Assembly: GCF_016704835.1 (NCBI RefSeq)
Contig: NZ_JADIZJ010000005.1
Span: 186,001 to 250,000 of the forward strand
Length of the DNA stretch: 64,000 nucleotides
Direction of reading: 5' to 3'
From: Sphingopyxis sp.
GTDB lineage: Bacteria; Pseudomonadota; Alphaproteobacteria; Sphingomonadales; Sphingomonadaceae
Below, piece after piece: positions 1 to 8,427 of this stretch. A program made the position numbers and the translations under genes. The first letter of the stretch is position 1, and the number at the start of each line of letters is the position of its first letter. The notes below the pieces were generated by a model that did no database searches, had not been told where the DNA came from, and worked only from the letters and a program-made list of their open reading frames with translations.

Positions 1-45
1 TTTGAACGCCAGGTAGCTGTCGTCACCAGATGCGGCGCGCTTCAT
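1..45 (-). CDS. Possible 5' end of a gene running off the window
   Basis: An open frame on the minus strand begins with ATG at 45 and reads MKRAASGDDSYLAFK to the window edge. An in-frame stop lies just upstream. No strong ribosome binding site is visible. Its divergent position facing a sigma-54 promoter and a palindrome would suit a PspF-type activator, but the 15 residues seen do not identify it. Confidence 0.22.
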   Translation of the reverse strand, partial: MKRAASGDDSYLAFK

Positions 46-75
46 CAGCGGTTCAGGCGCTGCCTATCAGATGGC

Positions 76-102
76 AATCATTCCCAATCGATGGGAATGA
101 TT
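76..102. promoter_or_regulatory. Perfect inverted repeat, candidate enhancer (UAS) site
   Basis: Two exact 11-bp arms (AATCATTCCCA and TGGGAATGATT) flank a 5-bp centre. The repeat lies about 70 bp upstream of the -24 element at 174, a normal distance for an enhancer bound by a sigma-54 activator. Activator binding is inferred. Confidence 0.55.
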
Positions 103-173
103 TCATGATCCAGAGTGGGCGGTTCAGCGCGACCGACCCCAAAAAGCTCGGATATTTGGGGGATTGCTCAAAT

Positions 174-188
174 TGGCACGGCCTTTGC
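174..188 (+). promoter_or_regulatory. Sigma-54 (RpoN) -24/-12 promoter
   Basis: TGGCACG at 174-180, a 4-bp spacer, then TTGC at 185-188. The GG and GC dinucleotides are 10 bp apart. This matches the RpoN consensus TGGCACG-N4-TTGC exactly. It lies 56 bp upstream of the PspC start codon. Phage-shock genes are classic RpoN targets in proteobacteria, so the context agrees with the motif. Confidence 0.72.
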
Positions 189-244
189 GATGCATCCGGC
201 ATCGGCGCGAGGCAGTGCTCGCCGCCCAAGAGAAAGACAAGAAG

Positions 245-541
245 ATGGAAAACGAAACCACCAACCTTTTCAACCGCCGCGACACCTTTTTCGGTATCTG
301 CGAGGCCGTTGGCCAGGACTTTGGCTTCAACCCGCTGTGGCTGCGCCTCGCCTTCGTCGCGCCAATCTTCTTCTTCCCGGTCCAGACCTTCATAGGCTAT
401 TTCGCACTTGGCGGCGCAGTGCTCGCCTCGCGCCTGCTCTTCCCGGCAAAAACCGCTGCAACCGCAGCCCCGGCATTGACCACGGTCGAAGATAATGCGC
501 AGCCCAGCGAGCCGGCTGAGGAGTTCGCGCTCGCAGCTTGA
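245..541 (+). CDS. pspC: PspC domain-containing membrane protein
   Basis: A 98-residue protein. Residues 5-60 form a PspC domain: an amphipathic N-terminus (NLFNRRDTFFGICEAVG) followed by a hydrophobic stretch with aromatic residues around 30-56 that spans the inner membrane. The C-terminal tail (about 62-98) is Ala/Pro/Glu-rich and probably disordered. PspC proteins sense or relay cell-envelope stress and recruit PspA in the phage-shock response. No pspA or pspB is adjacent on the visible side, so this looks like a single-gene transcript. The start ATG at 245 is preceded by AAGA and lies behind a sigma-54 promoter. Family assignment is firm; its role in a complete Psp system here is inferred. 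Confidence 0.8.
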   Translation: MENETTNLFNRRDTFFGICEAVGQDFGFNPLWLRLAFVAPIFFFPVQTFIGYFALGGAVLASRLLFPAKTAATAAPALTTVEDNAQPSEPAEEFALAA

Positions 542-796
542 GCGGAACCGGCCGGACAATCCCTCTCCCCGCGTCCGGCCTACCCGCGCAGATGGCGTCC
601 AACGGACGCGATCGCATGGACCGGCAAGCTTCCCCCGGGGCTTTCCGGTCCCTTTGCGTCTGTCCCTGACTGAAACAGCGCCGGTACAAATCGAGGCTCG
701 CGTATAAACGTGACGTTTACGACGTTGCCCTATGACTGACCGTTGATATTCCCCGGCCTGGCCTTTGCGGCCCGCGCCACAGGCGAGGAAAACGCG

Positions 797-1468
797 TTGA
801 GCCAATCGACCCAGCCCCTGCTACAGCCGCGCGGCGTCGCCGAAATGCTCGATTCGCTGGTCGCCAGCGACGGCACCGGCGCGCATCCGCACGTCCGCGC
901 CGGCGCGCTGTCGAGCGGCGCGCAAGCAATGCGCAATCTGGCCGATGCCGTCCATTTCCTCTGCCTCCTTCACGGCCGCCACCCAGGTGTCATCGACAAT
1001 GCCGCGCGCAAGGCGGTCGACCCGGCGTCGCGCCAATGGATGGACGAAGCCGCCGATGCCTTTGTCCAGGAACGTGCCTTTCTGTCGAAAATCGCTTCGG
1101 CGGTCGGCCCGGTGCCCAGCACCCAGGGCCAGGCGCAATGCGAGGCCGCGGTCGCCGCGCAGCGCAAGGCGATCGACATGCTCGCCGAATCGGATCGCCA
1201 CGGCTGCGCCGTCGGCGCCGCGATCGCGCTGACGCTCGACTGGCGGACGATCCGCGTCCTGCTCGACATCAGCGCCCAGCGGCTCGACATGACGCCGCCG
1301 ACCTGCACCCTGCCCGACCTGCGCGACACGGCGCGACTGGCCGGAACGGTGGCGGCCAGCCCTGCAGTCGAACGCGCGATGCTGTTCGGCGCCCAGCAGC
1401 TGATCACCCAGCATAGCGGGCTGTGGGATCTGATGGCAGCGCGCGCGGCGAGCCGGGCGACTTCCTAA
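797..1468 (+). CDS. Conserved hypothetical protein (sphingomonad DUF6975-like)
   Basis: A protein of about 223 residues with no signal peptide and no membrane segment, rich in Ala and largely alpha-helical. I recognise it only as a conserved sphingomonad protein, possibly DUF6975; no function is known to me. TTG at 797 is preferred because GAGGAAA lies six bases upstream and homology-like sequence starts there; an upstream ATG at 743 would add 18 poorly conserved residues. It sits between pspC and moxR on the same strand but is separated from both by more than 100 bp, and a hairpin follows it, so it is probably its own unit. Confidence 0.6.
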   Translation: MSQSTQPLLQPRGVAEMLDSLVASDGTGAHPHVRAGALSSGAQAMRNLADAVHFLCLLHGRHPGVIDNAARKAVDPASRQWMDEAADAFVQERAFLSKIASAVGPVPSTQGQAQCEAAVAAQRKAIDMLAESDRHGCAVGAAIALTLDWRTIRVLLDISAQRLDMTPPTCTLPDLRDTARLAGTVAASPAVERAMLFGAQQLITQHSGLWDLMAARAASRATS

Positions 1469-1472
1469 ATTG

Positions 1473-1492
1473 CCCTCCCGCTTGCGGGAGGG
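1473..1492 (+). terminator. GC-rich hairpin after the hypothetical gene
   Basis: CCCTCCCGC and GCGGGAGGG form a near-perfect palindrome 5 bp after the stop codon. No T-run follows, so it may be a dispersed intergenic repeat acting as a terminator rather than a canonical one. Confidence 0.4.
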
Positions 1493-1570
1493 GAGACAAG
1501 CTTGCACCCTCCCCCTCGCCTCGCTATGCCCGCCCTTGATTGACGTTCACGTTAAGGGAAAGACGAGCCC

Positions 1571-2416
1571 ATGCGTTTCGATGGAACCAGCGCCTATATC
1601 GCCACCGACGATCTGAAGGTCGCGGTCAACGCCGCGACGCTGCTGCGCCGTCCGCTGCTGGTGAAGGGTGAGCCCGGCACCGGAAAGACCGTGCTGGCCG
1701 AAGAAATCGCCAAAGCGTTCGACGCGCCGCTGATCACCTGGAACATCAAGTCGACGACCAAGGCCCAGCAGGGGCTGTACGAATATGACGCGGTGGCGCG
1801 GCTGCGCGACGGCCAGCTGGGTGAAGAGCGCGTCCACGACATCCGCAATTACATCCGCAAGGGCAAATTGTGGGAGGCGTTCACCAGCCCCAAATTGCCC
1901 GTGCTGCTGATCGACGAGATCGACAAAGCCGACATCGAATTCCCGAACGATCTGCTCCAGGAACTCGATCGCATGGCCTTCCATGTCTATGAAACCGACG
2001 AGACGGTGACCGCGAAGGAACGCCCGATCGTCGTCATCACCTCGAACAATGAAAAGGAACTGCCCGACGCCTTTCTGCGTCGCTGTTTCTTCCACTATAT
2101 CAAATTCCCCGACCGTGACACGATGGCCGCGATCGTCGACGTCCATTTTCCGGGGATCCAGAAGACGCTCGTCAGCCGCGCGATGGACATTTTCTACGAA
2201 GTCCGTGACGTGCCGGGCCTCAAGAAAAAGCCCTCGACCAGCGAACTGATCGACTGGCTGAAGCTGTTGCTCAACGAGGATATGCCGCTCGAAGTCCTCC
2301 AGAACCGCGACGTCGGCAAGGCGATCCCGCCGCTCCACGGCGCGCTGCTCAAGAATGAGCAGGATGTGATGCTGTTCGAAAAGCTGGCATTCATGGCACG
2401 GCGTCAGGGGAGCTGA
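1571..2416 (+). CDS. MoxR-family AAA+ ATPase
   Basis: A 281-residue AAA+ ATPase of the MoxR type. Walker A is GEPGTGKT at residues 33-40, Walker B is VLLIDEID at 111-118, and a sensor-1 Asn lies in VVITSNNEKELPDAFLRRC near 150-165. MoxR ATPases act as chaperones that activate or insert cofactors into partner complexes, usually together with a von Willebrand A protein. Here the VWA partner lies downstream at 4168, separated only by an opposite-strand transducer gene. Length and motifs are normal for the family. The client protein is not evident. Confidence 0.85.
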   Translation: MRFDGTSAYIATDDLKVAVNAATLLRRPLLVKGEPGTGKTVLAEEIAKAFDAPLITWNIKSTTKAQQGLYEYDAVARLRDGQLGEERVHDIRNYIRKGKLWEAFTSPKLPVLLIDEIDKADIEFPNDLLQELDRMAFHVYETDETVTAKERPIVVITSNNEKELPDAFLRRCFFHYIKFPDRDTMAAIVDVHFPGIQKTLVSRAMDIFYEVRDVPGLKKKPSTSELIDWLKLLLNEDMPLEVLQNRDVGKAIPPLHGALLKNEQDVMLFEKLAFMARRQGS

Positions 2417-2462
2417 GGACCGCCGCTACGTCTGCATTCGTTCGTATCGGGCTGGAAAAACT

Positions 2463-3884
2463 CTAAAGCTGGTACGCCACCTCGACATCGCCCCAGCGCC
2501 GGCCGTTGATGACGACCGGGGTATAGACGTTGCGCACGGTGACATAGTTGGTGCCGTCGCCCTCCTGGCGATAGACCGCCATGAAGAAGGAGGCGCTGCT
2601 GCGCTTGGCCGCCTTGTCGGTATCGTCGAACAGGATGCGGCCGTTGCGGCAATAGGCGGTATCGTGCGCGACGTCGCCGGTTGGAGCGCGCGAACATGCG
2701 GTGATATGCGTCGGCAGGAAGCCGTTCATGTCGCCCGCCGATGACATCTTCACTTCGGGATGGTTCGCGACGACATCGTCGAACAGCGGCCGCCAGTTGG
2801 CGTCGGCCCAATCGCACAAGGTCGTGCGGAAGCGTTCGGGGTTCGACCCCGGAACGCGGACATAATTGGTGTCGAACAATTGCTCCATCGTCAGATCGCC
2901 GTTGGCGATTGCACGCTCGGCTAGCGCGACGAATTTGTCGCGCACCTTGGCCGCCAGCTCGACGACCGCCGAATCCTGCGGGCTGACCCCCGCCGAGATG
3001 ACCGCGTTGAACATGCGGTTCGACACGTGCTCCATCGACAGGATCGAGGTGCGGGTACCTTCCAGCGTGGTGCGATTGTCGCGCACCGATCCGACCACCC
3101 GGTCAACCGCCTCGCGGACTTTCGCGCCATTGGCGTGCACCATCGCACTCGACTGTGCGATCCGGTCGCTCTGGTCGTCGAGCAGCGCGACGAGGTGCGT
3201 CGCGTCGTGCAGCGCATCGGTGATCGTTTCAAACTGCACCTCGGCACGGCTCGATTGCTCAACCCCGGCTTGGATTTCGGTGACCAGCCCGCCGGCTTCG
3301 GCGGCGAGGCTGCCGATGCTGCGGCGGATTTCGTCGGTCGCGCCGCGCGTGTTCTGCGCAAGCTTTTTCACCTCGGCGGCGACGACGGCAAAGGTGCGAC
3401 CGGCATCGCCAGCGCGTTCGGCTTCGATCGCGGCATTCAATGCGAGCATGTTGGTGGTCTTGGCGATCTGTTCGATCGACTGGCTAACCTGCTGCACCTG
3501 CTCCATCACCGCGGCGAAGTTGGTGACATGCGTACCCAGCCGCGCGACCAGATCGATGACCGAACGAAATTCGGTGACTGCGGCGTTGACGCGCTCGGCA
3601 CCGGTATCAAGCTGTTCGCAAGCGCGCGCCGAGAGCAATTTCGCTTCGTCGGTCGAATCGGCGATCTGGCGCTGGTCGGCCTCGAGGCTCACGACAAAGT
3701 CCTCAAGCCGGCCAAGCTCGTCGATTTGGCGGTCCATCTGGTCGGTCGACCGCTTGATGCGCCCCGCCGCCTCGCTGCACCCCACGGCGAGTTCGCCGCA
3801 GTCGCCGGCGACCGACTGGTCGAGCACCGGTCCTGCCGGATTGATCGGATCATATTTCATGCGCGCACCCACATTTGGAATCAT
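2463..3884 (-). CDS. Soluble methyl-accepting chemotaxis-type transducer
   Basis: A 473-residue protein with no transmembrane segment. Roughly residues 40-290 are a long coiled-coil signalling domain with the hairpin-tip region QIAKTTNMLALNAAIEAERAG, the CheA/CheW contact motif of methyl-accepting proteins. The C-terminal 170 residues form a separate domain ending VNGRRWGDVEVAYQL, similar to cache-like or PAS-like ligand pockets. The order, signalling first and sensor last, is the reverse of classic receptors. Two starts are possible (3884 or 3860, MKYDP). No che genes are visible in the window, so the partner kinase lies elsewhere. It is convergent with moxR and divergent from the VWA gene. 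Confidence 0.8.
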   Translation of the reverse strand: MIPNVGARMKYDPINPAGPVLDQSVAGDCGELAVGCSEAAGRIKRSTDQMDRQIDELGRLEDFVVSLEADQRQIADSTDEAKLLSARACEQLDTGAERVNAAVTEFRSVIDLVARLGTHVTNFAAVMEQVQQVSQSIEQIAKTTNMLALNAAIEAERAGDAGRTFAVVAAEVKKLAQNTRGATDEIRRSIGSLAAEAGGLVTEIQAGVEQSSRAEVQFETITDALHDATHLVALLDDQSDRIAQSSAMVHANGAKVREAVDRVVGSVRDNRTTLEGTRTSILSMEHVSNRMFNAVISAGVSPQDSAVVELAAKVRDKFVALAERAIANGDLTMEQLFDTNYVRVPGSNPERFRTTLCDWADANWRPLFDDVVANHPEVKMSSAGDMNGFLPTHITACSRAPTGDVAHDTAYCRNGRILFDDTDKAAKRSSASFFMAVYRQEGDGTNYVTVRNVYTPVVINGRRWGDVEVAYQL

Positions 3885-4167
3885 GCGTGAGTGATGACCG
3901 ATAATGGTTAACGGGGGGTCAATGGGCGCTGCTGACCCCGCGCGCGGAATGCGGCTTTAGGGTGAGAAGCGGTCTCAATAGCTTCGTCACCGCGGACTTG
4001 ATCGCGGGTCCTGACCCCTTGCGCAGCCTGACGCTTTGAGATCGGATGGATCCCGGTTCCAGTCCGCGACGACGACAGTGTAGGTCCGCGACTGGTGTTA
4101 GCGGTTCCGCACCTTCCGTTTACGTAAAGTGATTGCACCGCACGCCGCGACGCGATACGCCTCCCCC

Positions 4168-5346
4168 ATGTTTTTCGGCTTTCTCGACGAGCTTCGCGCC
4201 GCGGGCATTCCCGCCAGCCTGAAAGAGCATCTGATGCTGCTGGAGGCGCTCGACCGCGAGGTGATCGACCGCAGTCCCGAGCAATTCTACTATCTGTCGC
4301 GCGCGATCTACGTGAAAGACGAAGGCCTGCTCGACCGCTTCGACCAGGTGTTTAACAGGGTCTTCAAGGGCATCATTTCCGATTATGGCCAGAACCCGGT
4401 CGACGTCCCAGCCGACTGGCTGAAGGCAGTAGCCGAGAAATTCCTCACGCCCGAGGAAATGGCGGCGATCGAAGCGCTCGGCGACTGGGACAAGATCATG
4501 GAGACGCTGAAAGAGCGGCTCGAGGAACAGCAGAAACGCCACGAGGGCGGCAGCAAGTGGATCGGTACCGGCGGCACCTCACCCTTCGGCAATTCGGGCT
4601 ACAACCCCGAAGGCGTGCGGATCGGCGGCGAGAGCAAGCACAAACGCGCGCTGAAAGTCTGGGAAAAGCGCGAGTTCGCCAATCTCGACAACACCAAGGA
4701 ACTCGGCACCCGCAACATCAAGATCGCGCTGCGCCGCCTGCGCAAATTTGCGCGCGAGGGCGCCGCCGACGAGCTCGACATTCCGGGCACGATCGACGGC
4801 ACCGCGCGGCAGGGCTGGCTCGATATCAAGATGCGCCCCGAACGGCGCAATGCGGTTAAGCTGTTACTGTTTCTCGACGTCGGTGGCTCGATGGACCCGT
4901 TCATCAAGCTGTGCGAAGAATTGTTCAGCGCCGCGACGACCGAATTCAAGAATCTCGAATTCTTCTATTTCCACAACTGCCCCTATGAAGGCGTGTGGAA
5001 GGACAACAAGCGCCGCTGGTCCGAACGCCACCAGATGTGGGACATCCTTCACAAATATGGCCATGACTATAAAGTGATCTTTGTCGGCGACGCGTCGATG
5101 AGCGCTTATGAAATCACCCATCCCGGCGGCAGCGTCGAGCATTTCAATGAGGAATCCGGCGCGGTCTGGCTCCAGCGGATCACAAAAGTCTATCCCGCCG
5201 CGGTGTGGCTCAATCCCGTGCCCGAGGCGCATTGGGGCTACACCCAGTCGGTGAAACTGATCAAACAGCTGATGAACGACCGCATGTATCCACTGAGCCT
5301 GTCGGGCCTCGACGACGCGATGCGCGAGTTGACGCGCAAGCATTGA
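4168..5346 (+). CDS. VWA domain-containing CoxE-like protein (MoxR partner)
   Basis: A 392-residue protein. The N-terminal half is helical and charged. The C-terminal half is a von Willebrand A fold with the MIDAS-like motif LDVGGSMD near residue 235 (DxGxS) and FVGDASMSAYE near 310. Proteins of this type, sometimes called CoxE-like, work with MoxR ATPases in assembly or metal insertion. The start ATG at 4168 gives MFFGFLDELRAAGIP, the conserved N-terminus; an upstream GTG or ATG at 4129 adds 13 unrelated residues. Pairing with the MoxR ATPase at 1571 is inferred from family knowledge and proximity. Confidence 0.82.
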   Translation: MFFGFLDELRAAGIPASLKEHLMLLEALDREVIDRSPEQFYYLSRAIYVKDEGLLDRFDQVFNRVFKGIISDYGQNPVDVPADWLKAVAEKFLTPEEMAAIEALGDWDKIMETLKERLEEQQKRHEGGSKWIGTGGTSPFGNSGYNPEGVRIGGESKHKRALKVWEKREFANLDNTKELGTRNIKIALRRLRKFAREGAADELDIPGTIDGTARQGWLDIKMRPERRNAVKLLLFLDVGGSMDPFIKLCEELFSAATTEFKNLEFFYFHNCPYEGVWKDNKRRWSERHQMWDILHKYGHDYKVIFVGDASMSAYEITHPGGSVEHFNEESGAVWLQRITKVYPAAVWLNPVPEAHWGYTQSVKLIKQLMNDRMYPLSLSGLDDAMRELTRKH

Positions 5347-5355
5347 GCCCCATGG

Positions 5356-5430
5356 GTCATCGCGGCGAAGGCCGGATCTCACCCTGTCGAATGAACGCAC
5401 CGACGAGATCCCGGCTTTGGCCGGGATGAC
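5356..5430. repeat. Imperfect inverted repeat of the GTCAT...CCGGGATGAC type
   Basis: GTCATCGCGGCGAAGGCCGG at the left is matched by the inverse of CCGGCTTTGGCCGGGATGAC at the right, with a 25-30 bp centre. Short dispersed repeats of this form are frequent between genes in sphingomonads. It lies between the VWA gene and the Amj gene. Confidence 0.55.
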
Positions 5431-5467
5431 GATTCCTATACGAGCCGCCATCCGCTAGAGACGCCTC

Positions 5468-6274
5468 ATGATCGACCTCCCGCTCGTCACCATCCTGCTG
5501 CTCACCGGCTTCATCAACCTCATCGGCGCGCTCGCTTACGCCGCACGGATCGCAGGCGTTCGGACACGGCGGATTGCGATGTCGTTTGCGCTGTTCAACA
5601 TCCTCGTGCTCTTTTCGCGCACCTCGAACAGCTTTCTTGGCCCCTTCCTCGCCAAACGGATCGAAACGCGATTGCATGACGGCAACGGCGCCTCGCTGTT
5701 CATCGACATGCAGCTGGTGCTCGCTGCGGCAAGCGTCGCAACGCTGATCGGTATCCTCCTCGTCCCCACCGGACAGCGCATGTTTGCCGCCGCAATCGGC
5801 TGGTATCAGGCCAATCGTTCGACCGCCAAACTGGTGGCAAAGGCGATAAGCCCGAGCGGACTGCGCACGCTGCGCCGATCGCTGACTGTCCCCAGCCTCG
5901 CGCACCTCAAGGGCTGGAAGATGCCAAAGGGGATCAGCTGGGGTGTACTGATCGCCAACTGTCTCGCACAGTCGCTGCTCGCCGTGGGCGTCGTCGCCTC
6001 GCTCTACGCGGGTTATCTGGCGCCTGAATTCCGCGTCACCGCGTCGCAGCTGTCGGCGCTGATCAACGGCTTTGCGACGATCCTGCTCTTCGCCTTTATA
6101 GACCCGCAACTGTCGGTGATGACTGACGACGCGGTCGAGGGAAAGGTCGATGAGGCGGAGTTCCGCCGCGCGATCACCTTCATCTCGCTGAGCCGCCTCG
6201 CCGGCACGATCCTGGCGCAAGCGCTGCTGCTGCCCGCAGCGCTGCTAATCGCCTGGGTCGCCGTCTATGTCTGA
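5468..6274 (+). CDS. amj: Lipid II flippase of the Amj family
   Basis: A 268-residue polytopic membrane protein with about six hydrophobic segments. It begins MIDLPLVTILLLTGFINLIG and contains the family-typical stretch FNILVLFSRTSNSFLGPFLA near residues 40-60. This matches the Amj (formerly DUF2837) family, an alternative to MurJ that moves lipid II across the inner membrane for peptidoglycan synthesis. The next gene overlaps its 3' end by 8 bp, which suggests cotranscription. Family recognition is good; flippase activity is known for Bacillus Amj and is inferred here. Confidence 0.78.
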   Translation: MIDLPLVTILLLTGFINLIGALAYAARIAGVRTRRIAMSFALFNILVLFSRTSNSFLGPFLAKRIETRLHDGNGASLFIDMQLVLAAASVATLIGILLVPTGQRMFAAAIGWYQANRSTAKLVAKAISPSGLRTLRRSLTVPSLAHLKGWKMPKGISWGVLIANCLAQSLLAVGVVASLYAGYLAPEFRVTASQLSALINGFATILLFAFIDPQLSVMTDDAVEGKVDEAEFRRAITFISLSRLAGTILAQALLLPAALLIAWVAVYV

Positions 6275-7121
6275 CGCGCCGCGCGGCCAGTCGCGCTTCC
6301 ACGCCGTCCGAATGCGGCTCGAGGCAATGGCCGTCGAGCCTGGACCGCGCGGCTGGTTCCTCGAATTTCTCGTCTTCGGGTTCAAACAAGGTTGGGCGTG
6401 CCTGTTCGGCGGCCTGATGCTCACGCTGCTGCTCGGCACGCACCTGTTCTGGCCCGCGGATGCCCCGCTCCATCGCTATGACGCGATCACGATCGGCGCG
6501 GTGCTGATCCAGCTCGGCATGCTCGCCTTCCGGCTTGAAACGCCGAAGGAAGCGCTCGTCATCCTGATCTTTCACATCGTCGGCACGGTGATGGAATTGT
6601 TCAAGACCGCCGCGGGATCGTGGCAATATCCAGAGGCGAGCCTGCTCCACATTGGCGCGGTGCCGCTATTCTCGGGCTTCATGTATGCCGCGGTTGGCAG
6701 CTATATCGCGCGCGTCTGGCGGATCTTCGATTTCCGCTACACGGGTTACCCGCCGGTATGGGCCAGCTACGCGCTCGCCGCCGCGATCTATGTCAATTTC
6801 TTCGCGCATCATTGGCTGTACGACATCCGCTGGTTGCTGTTTGCGGTGACCACGCTGCTGTTCTGGCGCTGTCAGGTGTGGTTCCGCCCGCTCCATGTCC
6901 ATCGCCCGATGCCGTTGCTCGTCGGCTGGGGACTGGTCGCGCTGTTCATCTGGTTCGCCGAGAATATCGGGACGTTTGCGCGCGCGTGGACCTATCCGAG
7001 TCAGGATGCCAGCTGGCACATGGTGGGGGTCGAGAAGCTCGGCAGCTGGTATCTGCTGATGATCATCTCGTTCGTGCTGGTGAGTTTGGTGCAGCGGCCG
7101 CAAGCGCCGGATCATCCGTAG
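6267..7121 (+). CDS. DUF817 domain-containing membrane protein
   Basis: A 284-residue polytopic inner-membrane protein with about eight hydrophobic segments. Motifs recognised from DUF817 include FLVFGFKQGWACLFGG, RLETPKEALVI, ELFKTAAGSWQYPE and WFAENIGTFARAW. No biochemical role is established for the family. The gene overlaps the upstream amj gene by 8 bp, so the two are probably translated together. The conserved polar residues in membrane segments (KTAAGSW, HHWLYDIRW) hint at a transporter or enzyme, which is inference. Confidence 0.75.
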   Translation: MSDAPRGQSRFHAVRMRLEAMAVEPGPRGWFLEFLVFGFKQGWACLFGGLMLTLLLGTHLFWPADAPLHRYDAITIGAVLIQLGMLAFRLETPKEALVILIFHIVGTVMELFKTAAGSWQYPEASLLHIGAVPLFSGFMYAAVGSYIARVWRIFDFRYTGYPPVWASYALAAAIYVNFFAHHWLYDIRWLLFAVTTLLFWRCQVWFRPLHVHRPMPLLVGWGLVALFIWFAENIGTFARAWTYPSQDASWHMVGVEKLGSWYLLMIISFVLVSLVQRPQAPDHP

Positions 7122-7137
7122 CGCGGCCGCCTCACTC

Positions 7138-7160
7138 TCCCCTCCCAGCAACGGAGGGGA
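7138..7160. terminator. Bidirectional terminator-like hairpin
   Basis: TCCCCTCC and GGAGGGGA form an 8-bp stem with a 7-base loop, exactly in the gap between the convergent DUF817 gene (ends 7121) and M24 peptidase gene (ends 7164). It probably serves both strands. Confidence 0.5.
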
Positions 7161-7163
7161 AAC

Positions 7164-8408
7164 TTAGGCAAACGGCTGGTCGATCGACGGCGGCGGATCG
7201 CTGAACCATTTCGGGCCGCTGTCGGTCATATGGAAACAATCCTCCAGCCGGATCCCGAACTCGCCCGGAATATAGATGCCGGGCTCGTTCGAAAAGCACA
7301 TGCCCGGCGCCAGTCTCGTCGTTTCGCCGCGCACCAGATTGACGGGCTCGTGCCCATCAAGGCCGATGCCGTGGCCGGTGCGGTGCGAGGTGCCGGGGAG
7401 TTTGTAGCCCGGACCCCAGCCCAGGCCTTCGTAATAAGCACGCACCGCGTCATCGATCTTGCCCGCGGGGGTGCCGAGCTTAGCCGCGGCAAAGGCGACA
7501 TCCTGTCCCTTGCGCATCTGGTCCCACACCTGCCGCTGGCGCGGGCTGGCTTTGCCATATACGAAGCTGCGCGAGATGTCGGACTGATAACCGTGAATGG
7601 TGGCGCCGCAGTCCATCAGCACGACCTCGCCGCTCTTGACTGCCTGCGGCTTGCCGCTGCCGTGCGGATAGGCACTCGCTTCGCCGAGCAGGATCAGCTC
7701 GAATTCGCTCTTGCCGCCGAGCGCACGCGTTGCGGCGGCCATGATCGCGCCGATCTGCGCGGGAGTCATCCCCGCCTCGATCCGCGGCGCGGTATGGCGA
7801 TAGGCGGCGATGGTGACATCGTTCGCGACCTGCATCAGCGCGATTTCCGCAGGCGATTTGTGCATCCGGCACCCGCGCACCACCGGCGCGCCGTTGACGA
7901 CGGTCGCGCCCGCCATCGCCTTTTCAAGCCCGTCGACCGCGAAATAGCGCACCGTTTCCTCGACGCCGATCTTGCCCTTGGTCAGCCCGCGTTTGCCGAG
8001 CCATGTCGCGACGGCGGCGAGCGGATTGTCATCCTCGTTCCACGTCAGCACCTCGGCCTCGACGCCCAGGCTTTCGCGCACCGACGGTGCCTCGAAAAAT
8101 GGCGTCACCACCGCAATCTCGCCTTCGCGGGTCAGCACCGCTGCGGTCAGTCGCTCACTGCGCCACCACTGGACACCTGTAAAATAGACCAGGCTCGAAC
8201 CAGGCTCGATCAGCAGGGCGTCCATGCCCTCGGCGCGCAGCAATTGAGCCGCCCTGGCGATCCGCGCCAAGCGCTCGGCAGCGCCAATCGGAACCGCGTT
8301 GGCCGCCAGATTGGGAAGTCCGCTGGTGTCGGCGGCCCATGCCGACAAAGGCAGCGTTGCACCCAGCCCGCCGAGGGCCGCGGTGCCAAGAAATTGCCTG
8401 CGCTGCAT
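7164..8408 (-). CDS. Tat-exported M24 metallopeptidase (Xaa-Pro aminopeptidase-like)
   Basis: A 414-residue protein. The N-terminus MQRRQFLGTAALGG has a twin-arginine motif and a hydrophobic core ending WAA, so export through Tat is likely. The C-terminal pita-bread domain carries the metal-binding motifs DCGATIHGYQSDISRSF (two Asp, near residue 265), TGHGIGLDGHEP (His, near 340), and SNEPGIYIPGEFGIRLED (two Glu, near 370-390). These are the five ligands of M24 aminopeptidases, which remove N-terminal residues before proline. It lies 19 bp downstream of the NamZ-type gene on the same strand and is probably in its operon. Confidence 0.85.
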   Translation of the reverse strand: MQRRQFLGTAALGGLGATLPLSAWAADTSGLPNLAANAVPIGAAERLARIARAAQLLRAEGMDALLIEPGSSLVYFTGVQWWRSERLTAAVLTREGEIAVVTPFFEAPSVRESLGVEAEVLTWNEDDNPLAAVATWLGKRGLTKGKIGVEETVRYFAVDGLEKAMAGATVVNGAPVVRGCRMHKSPAEIALMQVANDVTIAAYRHTAPRIEAGMTPAQIGAIMAAATRALGGKSEFELILLGEASAYPHGSGKPQAVKSGEVVLMDCGATIHGYQSDISRSFVYGKASPRQRQVWDQMRKGQDVAFAAAKLGTPAGKIDDAVRAYYEGLGWGPGYKLPGTSHRTGHGIGLDGHEPVNLVRGETTRLAPGMCFSNEPGIYIPGEFGIRLEDCFHMTDSGPKWFSDPPPSIDQPFA

Positions 8409-8427
8409 CGTCTTCCGCCTTCCACGT

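Noticed and set aside
53..805. Long minus-strand open frame over the pspC region
   Set aside because: It is antisense to pspC, has an Arg/Gly-rich composition typical of GC-rich shadow frames, and shows no motif.
3908..4138. Minus-strand frame between the transducer and VWA genes
   Set aside because: Low-complexity composition, no ribosome site, no motif; treated as intergenic.
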